NCBI GenBank assembly: GCA_964629825.1
Contig: CAZVUW010000017.1
Location: 1 to 40,982, forward strand
Length of the DNA stretch: 40,982 bases
Source of the DNA: CAZVUW01 sp964629825
Lineage (GTDB): Bacteria; Actinomycetota; Nitriliruptoria; Euzebyales; Egibacteraceae
Reading direction: 5' to 3'
Shown: one piece after another, positions 1 through 8,444 of the stretch
Position numbering within the stretch: the first letter of the stretch is position 1
How the letters are laid out: each line of letters opens with the position of its first letter
The notes under the pieces: generated by a model
Told to the model about the DNA's origin: nothing
Seen by the model: the letters and a program-made list of their open reading frames with translations, nothing else
Databases searched by the model: none
Program-made: the position numbers and the translations under genes

Positions 1-1582
<1,582 letters not shown>

Positions 1583-1586
<4 letters not shown>

Positions 1587-1810
1587 CCGCCCGAGCCCAG
1601 GCGTCGGATGGTTCTGCCGCCGCCGCCCTCCTCGTGGAGCAGGTCGTCGAGGTAGGCCGGCAGATCGTCCTCGGCGACCTCGGGTGGGATGTGCAAGCTG
1701 GGGTGCACGCGGAGCTTGCCTTCGCCGACGATGTAGGCGACCCAGCGCCCGTCGCGGCGCTCGACCTGGAGCTGGTAGCGCCCGTAGATGTCGAAGCGAG
1801 CCTTTCCCAC
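1583..1810 (-). CDS. Small conserved protein, DUF7661-like
   Basis: A 75-residue protein from a GTG start (1808-1810). Its N-terminal half (RFDIYGRYQLQVERRDGRW followed by AYIVGEGK) and the later LPAYLDDLLHE stretch resemble a family of small soluble bacterial proteins that I recall as DUF7661; no function is known to me. No signal peptide or membrane segment is visible. Its stop codon overlaps the stop of the convergent topoisomerase B gene. The start has no convincing ribosome-binding site, so the exact start is less certain than the gene. It is divergent from osmC, and a 40-bp palindrome of the family described below lies 26 bp upstream of the start. Coding potential is supported by the domain-like sequence rather than by length. 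Confidence 0.72.
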
Positions 1811-1836
1811 AGGCCGGGCAACGTATCAGGAGCTTC

Positions 1837-1876
1837 GATGTTGTTCTTGGCGTACATGTCCGCCAAGAACAACATC
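1837..1876. repeat. 40-bp palindrome, family copy 1
   Basis: Left arm GATGTTGTTCTTGGCG (1837-1852) and right arm CGCCAAGAACAACATC (1861-1876) are exact reverse complements, and the symmetry extends two more bases outward to 1835-1878. The 8-base centre TACATGTC is itself symmetric except for its outer pair. The element lies between the divergent DUF7661-like gene and osmC, so it is not at the 3' end of either. It shares outer arms and spacing with the copies at 19689, 19760 and 40393. As RNA it would fold into an 18-bp stem. Role unknown. Confidence 0.9.
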
Positions 1877-1987
1877 GAGCTGAGAGGGGCCAGCGGGGCA
1901 CCGCGTCCGCCGGGCGCCGAAGGGCGCCGGGCGGCGGACGCGCTAGGGTCTGAGCCCCAACCTCAACGCCGACGCAGGGAGAGCAAC

Positions 1988-2422
1988 ATGACCGATCGCA
2001 AGGCGACCACGACCTGGAGGGGAGCCCTCCTGGACGGCAGCGGCAGCACCACCTTCGACTCGTCCGGTGCCGTAGGCCCCGTCGACGTCTCCTGGCCCAG
2101 CCGCTCCGAGGAGCCGGGCGGCAAGACCAGCCCGGAGGAGCTGATCGCGGCCGCGCACAGCGCCTGCTACTCGATGGCCCTGTCGGGGGCGCTCGCCAAG
2201 GCGGGGACGCCGCCGGAGAGCCTGGAGACCTCGGCGGTCGTGACGTTCTCGCTCGAAGGCGGCGCTCACATCTCCAAGGTGGCGCTGACCGTGCGCGGCA
2301 ACGTCCCCGGCATCTCCGAGGAGGACTTCCTCAAGGCGGCCGAGGGCGCGAAGGACGGCTGCCCGGTGAGCAAGCTCATGGCCGGCAACACCGAGCTCAC
2401 CCTGGACGCGAGCCTGGTGTAA
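1988..2422 (+). CDS. osmC: OsmC family peroxiredoxin
   Basis: A 144-residue thiol peroxidase of the OsmC/Ohr family, cytoplasmic, which reduces organic hydroperoxides. The two catalytic cysteines are visible: C60 in AAHSACYSMAL and C125 in DGCPVSKL, along with the family motif PEELIAAAHSAC. Length and sequence follow OsmC more closely than Ohr. The ATG at 1988 is preceded by AGGGAGAG at a proper distance; the longer upstream reading frame has no family match and runs through the palindrome, so it is discarded. A strong terminator hairpin follows at 2466-2499. The gene sits between the two topoisomerase subunit genes, an unusual place for it; nothing in the sequence shows a functional link. 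Confidence 0.93.
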   Translation: MTDRKATTTWRGALLDGSGSTTFDSSGAVGPVDVSWPSRSEEPGGKTSPEELIAAAHSACYSMALSGALAKAGTPPESLETSAVVTFSLEGGAHISKVALTVRGNVPGISEEDFLKAAEGAKDGCPVSKLMAGNTELTLDASLV

Positions 2423-2465
2423 CCCCGGTCGTGGCCTCTGCGGCCTCGGCCCACAGCACGGTTTC

Positions 2466-2499
2466 GGATGCCCGGCGGAGTCGTCTCCGTCGGGCATCC
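2466..2499 (+). terminator. Terminator hairpin after osmC
   Basis: A 15-bp stem, GGATGCCCGGCGGAG (2466-2480) against CTCCGTCGGGCATCC (2485-2499), with one G-T pair and the four-base loop TCGT, followed by TCTATG. It lies 43 bp after the osmC stop and only 35 bp before the GTG of the topoisomerase A gene. That gene therefore either has a promoter in or over this hairpin or depends on read-through. Confidence 0.8.
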
Positions 2500-2534
2500 T
2501 CTATGTCGCGATCAACACTCTTCGAGGTCCATCA

Positions 2535-4946
2535 GTGAGCCAGCCCAACCTGCTGTCCGGCGTCGGCGGAGGCCGCGTCGAGGAGATCGACATCGCCGAG
2601 CGCATGGAGCGGTCGTTCCTCGACTACTCCATGTCCGTGATCGTCGGGCGCGCCCTGCCCGACGTCCGCGACGGGCTCAAGCCGGTGCAGCGACGCATCC
2701 TCTACGCGATGTGGGAGGCGGGCCTGCGCCCGGAGCGGCCCTACCGCAAGTGCGCCTCGGCCGTGGGCGACGTGATGAAGAAGTACCACCCGCACGGCGA
2801 CTCCTCGATCTACGAGGCGCTCGTGCGCATGGCGCAGGACTTCTCCACGCGCGAGCCGCTCGTGGACGGTCACGGAAACTTCGGGTCGGTGGACGGCGAC
2901 GCCGCCGCGGCGATGCGCTACACCGAGGCGCGGCTGTCCCGCATCGCCATGGAGCTGCTCGACGGGATCGACGAAGACACCGTTGACTTCGTCCCGAACT
3001 ACGACGGCTACGAGTCCGAGCCGGTAGTCCTCCCGTCCCGCTTCCCGAACCTGCTGGTCAACGGCGCCAGCGGCATCGCCGTCGGGATGGCCACGAACAT
3101 CCCGCCGCACAACCTCGGCGAGACCATCAACGCCTGCCTGCACCTCATCGCCCACCCCGACGCGACGGTGGACGACCTGATGCGCCACCTGCCGGCGCCC
3201 GACTTCCCCACGGGGGCGCGCATCGTCGACACGCCCGGGATCCGCGACGCCTACCTCACCGGGCGCGGCGCGATCACGATGGAGGCGGTCGCGGCCACCG
3301 AGACGCGCTCGGGCGGGCTGCCGCGCATCGTCGTCACGGAGATCCCGTACCAGGTCAACAAGGCCGCCCTGCTGGAGAAGACCGCCGAGCTCGTCCGCGC
3401 CAAGAAGCTGGACGAGATCCGCGACCTGCGCGACGAGTCCTCGCGCGACGGCATGCGCGTCGTGATCGAGCTCAAGCGCGGTGAGGACCCGGCCAAGGTG
3501 CTCGCCAAGCTGTACCGGCTGACGGATCTGCGGACCAACTTCAACGTCAACTTCGTCGCCCTGGTGCCGGACGCCGCTGGCGGTGCGCCGCAGCCGCGCA
3601 CGATCGGCCTGGTCGAGGCCCTCAGCCAGTACCTGAAGCACCAGCGCACGGTCCTCACCCGCCGGACGACCTACCGTCGCGACAAGGCGGCTGCGCGGGC
3701 GCACGTGCTGGAGGGGCTGCTGGTCGCGCTCGACCACCTCGACGAGGTCATCGCGCTGATCCGGGCGGCGGACAGCGCCGACGAGGCCCGCACCCAGCTC
3801 ATGGAGCGCTACGACCTGACCGAGATCCAGGCGACCGCGATCCTCGACATGCAGCTGCGCCGGCTGGCGCGACTCGAGCGCGAGCGCATCGCCGCCGAGC
3901 ACCGCGAGCTGCTGGCGCGCATCGCCGAGCTCGAGGCGATCCTGGCCGACCCGGCGCAGCTTGACCAGCTGCTCGCCGACGAGCTGCGGGCCTTGAAGGA
4001 GCGCCACGGCAACCCGCGGCGCAGCCGGATCACCGGCCAGGGCCAGCCGCAGGAGGACGCGATCCTGGCGGACGCCCCCGCCCCGGTGCTCGAGGCCCAG
4101 GGGGTGCTCGTCTACGTGAGCGCCGGCGGCTACGTGCGGTCGGTGCCGGCTCGGCGCATCCCGGCCCCGCACCCCCAGCCGCGTGACCCCGTGGTGGCAC
4201 TCCTGAGAGCGACGACCGAGGACACGATCCTCGTGATCGACGCCGAGGGCGGCGGCTACCGGATCGCGCTCGCCGACGTGCCCGTGACGACCATGCGCCA
4301 GCGCGGCACGACCATCGCCCAGCTCCTCGGCGAGGGGCCGGCCGTGCCGGTCGTGGGCGCGGTCGTGCTGGGCTCGGCCGAGACGGTGGTGACCGCCTCG
4401 GCGCGTGGGCTGGTCAAGCGCACCGAGCGGGCCGAGTACGAGGGCCGCACGCGCTCGATGATCGCGGCCGGCGTCCGCGACGACGATGAGATCGTGGCCG
4501 TCGCCGCGTGCGGACCCGACGACCATCTGCTGCTGGCGCACGACGGAGGGCTGATCACGCGCTTCGCGGCCTCGGAGGTGCGGCCCATGGGGCGCGGGGC
4601 GGCCGGCGTGGCGGGTATCCAGGTGCCCGACGGCGCGCGGGTCGTGGCCCTCAGCGTCGTGGCCGCCGACGCCGAGGCGGACGTGCTGACGCTGTCGGCC
4701 GATGGCGCCGCCAAGCGCACGGCCCTGTCCGAGTACCCGGTCAAGGGGCGCGGCGGCAAGGGGCTTCAGACGGGGACCGGAGCGCTCGCCTGGTGCGGGG
4801 TGGCCGAGGCGCTGCAGGTGCCAGCGGGCGAGGAGGTCCGGGTCCTGCGGGCCGTCGAGCTTCCGCGTGAGCGCCGCGCCGGGCGTCTGCACGCTACGCT
4901 GCCGCCCATCGCAGGACCCGTAGCCGCGGAGGCACCCGAGCCCTAG
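2535..4946 (+). CDS. gyrA/parC: Type IIA topoisomerase subunit A (GyrA/ParC), lacks canonical GyrA box
   Basis: The DNA-cleaving subunit (803 aa). The start is GTG at 2535. The winged-helix domain holds the quinolone region, with HPHGDSSIYE giving S90 and E94 at the positions equivalent to E. coli GyrA S83/D87, and the catalytic tyrosine Y129 in AMRYTEARL. A tower and coiled coil follow (about residues 350-480, with EIQATAILDMQLRRL), then a C-terminal beta-pinwheel of six blade-like repeats. In GyrA the heptad QRRGG(K/R)G lies in the first blade. Here that place reads ARRIPAPHPQPRDP, with no such box. A related KGRGGKG occurs only near residue 738, in a late blade. Loss of the box normally removes DNA wrapping and negative supercoiling, so I infer a topoisomerase IV-like enzyme. 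If no other A subunit exists in the genome, it would have to be an unusual gyrase. Confidence 0.95.
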   Translation: MSQPNLLSGVGGGRVEEIDIAERMERSFLDYSMSVIVGRALPDVRDGLKPVQRRILYAMWEAGLRPERPYRKCASAVGDVMKKYHPHGDSSIYEALVRMAQDFSTREPLVDGHGNFGSVDGDAAAAMRYTEARLSRIAMELLDGIDEDTVDFVPNYDGYESEPVVLPSRFPNLLVNGASGIAVGMATNIPPHNLGETINACLHLIAHPDATVDDLMRHLPAPDFPTGARIVDTPGIRDAYLTGRGAITMEAVAATETRSGGLPRIVVTEIPYQVNKAALLEKTAELVRAKKLDEIRDLRDESSRDGMRVVIELKRGEDPAKVLAKLYRLTDLRTNFNVNFVALVPDAAGGAPQPRTIGLVEALSQYLKHQRTVLTRRTTYRRDKAAARAHVLEGLLVALDHLDEVIALIRAADSADEARTQLMERYDLTEIQATAILDMQLRRLARLERERIAAEHRELLARIAELEAILADPAQLDQLLADELRALKERHGNPRRSRITGQGQPQEDAILADAPAPVLEAQGVLVYVSAGGYVRSVPARRIPAPHPQPRDPVVALLRATTEDTILVIDAEGGGYRIALADVPVTTMRQRGTTIAQLLGEGPAVPVVGAVVLGSAETVVTASARGLVKRTERAEYEGRTRSMIAAGVRDDDEIVAVAACGPDDHLLLAHDGGLITRFAASEVRPMGRGAAGVAGIQVPDGARVVALSVVAADAEADVLTLSADGAAKRTALSEYPVKGRGGKGLQTGTGALAWCGVAEALQVPAGEEVRVLRAVELPRERRAGRLHATLPPIAGPVAAEAPEP

Positions 4947-4971
4947 GACACCTGGGAGTCTGGAGGTCGCG

Positions 4972-6513
4972 ATGGAGCGCGAGGAGTGGGGAACACGCGC
5001 GGGCTTCATCCTGGCGGCGGTCGGGTCCGCCATCGGCCTCGGCAACATCTGGCGCTTCCCCTACGTCGCCTACGACAACGGCGGCGGCGCGTTCATGATC
5101 CCGTACCTGTTCGCGCTCCTGACGGCGGGCATCCCGCTGCTGGTGATGGAGTACTCGATCGGCCACCGCCATCGCGGCTCGGCACCGCTGTCCTTCGCCA
5201 AGCTGCATCCCCGCATGGAGGCGATCGGCTGGTGGCAGGTGGCCGTCAGCTTCGTGATCTCCTCCTACTACTCGGTGGTGGTCGCCTGGGCGATCGCCTA
5301 CACCGTCTTCTCGGTGCGGCAGAGCTGGGGGGACGACCCGAACGGGTTCCTGTTCGCTGACTTCCTCAAGCTGACCGACGCCCCTGGCGAGATCGGCGGC
5401 CTGGTGCCCGGCGTCGCGGTGCCGCTGGTGGCCGTCTGGCTCGTCACGCTCGTGGTTCTCGTCGGTGGGGTGAAGAAGGGCATCGAGCGTGCCAACAAGG
5501 TCTTCATCCCGCTGCTGGTCGGCGCCTTCATGGTGCTGGTCGTGCGCGCGATCACGCTGCCGGGCGCCTCCGAGGGTCTGGCCGCCCTGTTCACCCCCGA
5601 CTGGTCGGCGATCACGGACTCGGGCGTGTGGGTGGACGCCTACGGCCAGATCTTCTTCTCGCTGTCCATCGGCTTCGCGATCATGGTCACCTACTCCTCG
5701 TACCTGCCGAGGGACGCGGACCTGACCAACTCCGCGCTGATCGCGGGCTTCGGCAACTCCTCTTTCGAGCTGCTCGCCGGCATCGGCGTGTTCTCCGCGA
5801 TCGGGTTCATGGCGAGCACCCAGGGCGTGCCGATCGGCGAGGTCGCGACCGAGGGCGTCGGGCTCGCCTTCGTGGTGTTCCCGCAGATCATCAACACCCT
5901 GCCGGCGCTGCGGGGGCTGTTCGGGTTCCTGTTCTTCGCCTCGCTGGTGCTCGCCGGCTTCACGTCGCTGCTGTCGATCGTGCAGACCTTCGTGGCGGGC
6001 GCGCAGGAGAAGTTCGGCATGAGCCGCCGCAGCGCCGTCCTGATCGGCGGTGGTGGAGCGGCGCTGATCTCGCTGCTGTACGCGACCGAGGGCGGGCTCT
6101 ACGTCCTCGACGCCGTCGACTTCTTCATCAACAACTTCGGGATCGCGGTCGTCGGGCTGGTCCAGATCATCTTCGTCGCCTGGGTCCTGCGCCGGCTCGG
6201 CGTCCTTCAGGCGCACGCCAACGCGATCTCCGACGTCCGCCTGGGGGCGTGGTGGAAGGTCTGCCTGGCCGGGATCACACCGGTGCTGCTCGGTGGCGTG
6301 GTCATCGACAAGCTGCTCACGACCTTCCGCGAGGGCTACCCCGCCGGCGAGTCATATCCCGGCGGCTTCCTCCTGGCCACGGGGGTGGCCGCGGCCGTCG
6401 CCGCGGTGGTCATCGGGATCCTGGTCAGCCTGACGCGCTGGCCTTCCGGGGTGCGCGAGTCGCCCATAGTCGATCACGGGAGCCCGACGGGGGCAGGGGA
6501 GAGGAGCCGATGA
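4972..6513 (+). CDS. Sodium-dependent (NSS family) amino-acid transporter, MetP-like
   Basis: A 513-residue membrane protein of the neurotransmitter:sodium symporter family. The TM1 signature GSAIGLGNIWRFPY, which unwinds to bind Na+ and substrate in LeuT-type folds, is near the N-terminus (residues about 17-30). About 11 or 12 hydrophobic segments follow. ATG at 4972 has GGAGG just upstream. The stop overlaps the ATG of a 45-residue single-span protein like MetS. In Corynebacterium glutamicum the MetP transporter needs such a small subunit to take up methionine and alanine, so the pair suggests a MetPS-type importer. Substrate is inferred from that arrangement only. Confidence 0.93.
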   Translation: MEREEWGTRAGFILAAVGSAIGLGNIWRFPYVAYDNGGGAFMIPYLFALLTAGIPLLVMEYSIGHRHRGSAPLSFAKLHPRMEAIGWWQVAVSFVISSYYSVVVAWAIAYTVFSVRQSWGDDPNGFLFADFLKLTDAPGEIGGLVPGVAVPLVAVWLVTLVVLVGGVKKGIERANKVFIPLLVGAFMVLVVRAITLPGASEGLAALFTPDWSAITDSGVWVDAYGQIFFSLSIGFAIMVTYSSYLPRDADLTNSALIAGFGNSSFELLAGIGVFSAIGFMASTQGVPIGEVATEGVGLAFVVFPQIINTLPALRGLFGFLFFASLVLAGFTSLLSIVQTFVAGAQEKFGMSRRSAVLIGGGGAALISLLYATEGGLYVLDAVDFFINNFGIAVVGLVQIIFVAWVLRRLGVLQAHANAISDVRLGAWWKVCLAGITPVLLGGVVIDKLLTTFREGYPAGESYPGGFLLATGVAAAVAAVVIGILVSLTRWPSGVRESPIVDHGSPTGAGERSR

Positions 6514-6647
6514 CCACCAGCGCGCTGCTCATGATGATCGTCGCGATGGTGATCATCTGGGGCGGTCTGCTCGCCAGCATCGGCTACGCGGTCAAGGCGA
6601 GCCGCGCGGCCCGGGTGCGCGACCCCAAGCAGTCCGGCAGCGGCTAG
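6510..6647 (+). CDS. Small transporter subunit, MetS-like
   Basis: A 45-residue protein with one membrane helix (about residues 4-28) and a basic, polar tail ending KQSGSG. Its ATG (6510-6512) overlaps the TGA of the upstream transporter as ATGA, and GAGGAG precedes it, so the two are translationally coupled. Size, topology and position match the MetS-type small subunit that accompanies NSS transporters in actinobacteria. It is too short for length-based gene calling but well supported by context. Confidence 0.82.
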   Translation: MTTSALLMMIVAMVIIWGGLLASIGYAVKASRAARVRDPKQSGSG

Positions 6648-6650
6648 GGC

Positions 6651-7241
6651 GTGGACTTCTCGCGTCTGCTGCGCGCCCGCCGGATGGTGCGCGCCTACAC
6701 CGGCGAGCCCGTCGACGAGGAAGCGCTGGAGCGCATCCTTGACGCCGCGCGACGCGGTCCGAGCGCGGGCTTCACCCAGGGGCAGTCGTTCGTGGTCGTG
6801 ACCGACCCCGGCACTCGCCGCGCCATCGCCGCCGCCTGCGGGGAGGAGGAGTACCTCGCGCGCGGCTTCAACCCGTGGATCTCCTCGGCACCGGTGCATG
6901 TGATCCCCTGCACCGACCCTTCCGCGTACGAGGCGCGCTACGCCGAGCAGGACAAGGCCGCCTCGGTTCCGCCATCGCGGTGGGACGTGCCGTTCTGGTG
7001 GGTCGACGGGGGAGCGGCCCTGATGCTCCTGCTGCTGGCCGCGGTCGACGAAGGCCTGGCCGCCGGCTTCCTGGCGACGGACTCAGCGCGTCTGCGCGAC
7101 CTGCTGGGCATCCCCGCCCACGTCGAGCCGCTCGGCCTGGTGACCATCGGCCACCCGGCGCCGGATCGGCGCTCCGGGTCGCTCGCGCGCGGCCGGCGCC
7201 CCCTCGATGAGGTGGTGCACCGGGACCGCTGGGGCTCCTAG
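6651..7241 (+). CDS. Nitroreductase family protein
   Basis: A 196-residue FMN-dependent oxidoreductase of the nitroreductase superfamily. The N-terminal RRMVRAYTGEPV segment, with the following PSAGFTQGQ, forms the usual phosphate/FMN-binding start, and the central GGAALMLLLLAAVDEGLAAGF is the family's dimer helix followed by the glycine motif. The C-terminal GLVTIGHPAP is also typical. GTG at 6651 lies 3 bases after the metS-like stop, so it is probably cotranscribed with the transporter pair. Its substrate cannot be read from sequence; relatives reduce nitro compounds, quinones or flavins, or act in cofactor metabolism. It ends 9 bp from the convergent transaldolase stop with no obvious hairpin between them. 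Confidence 0.88.
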   Translation: MDFSRLLRARRMVRAYTGEPVDEEALERILDAARRGPSAGFTQGQSFVVVTDPGTRRAIAAACGEEEYLARGFNPWISSAPVHVIPCTDPSAYEARYAEQDKAASVPPSRWDVPFWWVDGGAALMLLLLAAVDEGLAAGFLATDSARLRDLLGIPAHVEPLGLVTIGHPAPDRRSGSLARGRRPLDEVVHRDRWGS

Positions 7242-7250
7242 CGATCCGGG

Positions 7251-8330
7251 TCAGTCGGCGATGTGCGAGGCGACCGTCTGAACCGCCGCCTCGAACGAGG
7301 CGATGAACTTGTCCACGCCCTCGCTCTCGAGCTCCTTGGTGATCTGGTCGAGGTCGACGCCCTCCTCGGCCAGGCGCTGGAGCTGGCGGGCGGCCTCGTC
7401 CGCGGTGCCGGTCAGGCGGTCCTCGATGCGGGCGTGGTCGCGGGTGGCGTCCAGGGTGGCCTCGGGCATCGTGTTGACCGTGTGGGGTCCGGCGAGCTCC
7501 TCGACGTACAGGACGTCGGAGTAGGCGGGGTTCTTGGTGGAGGTCGAGGCCCACAGCGGCCGCTGGCGACGAGCGCCCAGCCCGGCGAGCTCGGCGAAAT
7601 CCGGTGCGGCGAAGATGCGGTTGAAGGCGCCGTAGGCGACGCGGGCGTTCGCGATCCCGGCCGTGGCCAGGTGCGGGCTGCCCTCGCCGAGCAGCGCGTC
7701 GACCTTGGAGTCGACACGGCTGACGAAGAACGACGCGACGCTGGTGACGTCCCGAAGGTGGTCGACGACCTCGGCGCGGCGGCGCAGCCCCTCGATGTAG
7801 GCGCGGGCCACCGCCTCGTAGCGCGCCACGCTGAACAGCAGCGTCACGTTGACGTTGATGCCCTCGGCGAGCAGCTGCGGGATGGCCTCGAGCCCGGGCT
7901 CGGTCCCCGGCACCTTCACCATCAGGTTGGGGCGGTCCAGCTCCCCTGCGATCGCCAGCGCCTCGGCGACCGTCGCCTCGGCGTCGAAGGCCTTCGCAGG
8001 GTCGACCTCGATCGACACGAAGCCGCGGCGGCCATCCGACTCCTGGTACAGCGGCAGGAAGAGGTCACAGGCCGCCCGGACGTCGGCCTTCATCAGAGAC
8101 CACAGGGCATCGCGCGGGTCGGCGCCGCGCAGCTCGGCAAGCTGGGGGCCGTAGGCGGAGTCCTGGGCCAGCGCCACCTCGAAGATCGAGGGGTTGCTGG
8201 TCAGGCCGTCGATCTCCCCGGCGGCGATGAGGCGCGGAAGGTAGCCACCCGGCTCGAGGTAGGAGCGGCGGATCGAGTCCAGCCACACGGCCTGGCCGAG
8301 CTGGTGAAGCTGGTGGATCGGGTTCGACAT
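7251..8330 (-). CDS. tal: Transaldolase
   Basis: A 359-residue transaldolase of the non-oxidative pentose phosphate pathway, which transfers a dihydroxyacetone unit from sedoheptulose 7-phosphate to glyceraldehyde 3-phosphate in the cytoplasm. Visible motifs are GLTSNPSIFEVAL near the N-terminus, FVSIEVDP, LMVKVPGTEPG and the WASTSTKNPAY stretch that carries the Schiff-base lysine in this family. ATG at 8328-8330 is chosen because AGGAG precedes it by 7 bases; the frame remains open upstream, but the extra 20 residues have no family match. It lies 114 bp downstream of transketolase on the same strand, the usual tkt-tal order. Confidence 0.94.
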   Translation of the reverse strand: MSNPIHQLHQLGQAVWLDSIRRSYLEPGGYLPRLIAAGEIDGLTSNPSIFEVALAQDSAYGPQLAELRGADPRDALWSLMKADVRAACDLFLPLYQESDGRRGFVSIEVDPAKAFDAEATVAEALAIAGELDRPNLMVKVPGTEPGLEAIPQLLAEGINVNVTLLFSVARYEAVARAYIEGLRRRAEVVDHLRDVTSVASFFVSRVDSKVDALLGEGSPHLATAGIANARVAYGAFNRIFAAPDFAELAGLGARRQRPLWASTSTKNPAYSDVLYVEELAGPHTVNTMPEATLDATRDHARIEDRLTGTADEAARQLQRLAEEGVDLDQITKELESEGVDKFIASFEAAVQTVASHIAD

Positions 8331-8444
8331 CGGATGCTCCTGCGCGGCGTCGAATGGGGCGCGTGCCCACAAGATCGGGGCACCGCCCACACTACTTGGT
8401 CGCGACCTGCGGGGGCGCGCCCGCGCGAGGCTGCGCGTGCGTAG

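Noticed and set aside
2532..5048. A minus-strand open frame of 838 codons opposite the topoisomerase A gene
   Set aside because: It mirrors the high-GC plus-strand gene, is rich in Arg, His, Gly and Asp without any motif, and overlaps a certain gene throughout.
4894..6216. A 440-codon minus-strand frame opposite the NSS transporter gene
   Set aside because: Low-complexity Asp/Arg/Gln/His composition typical of an antisense shadow; the transporter on the plus strand is unambiguous.
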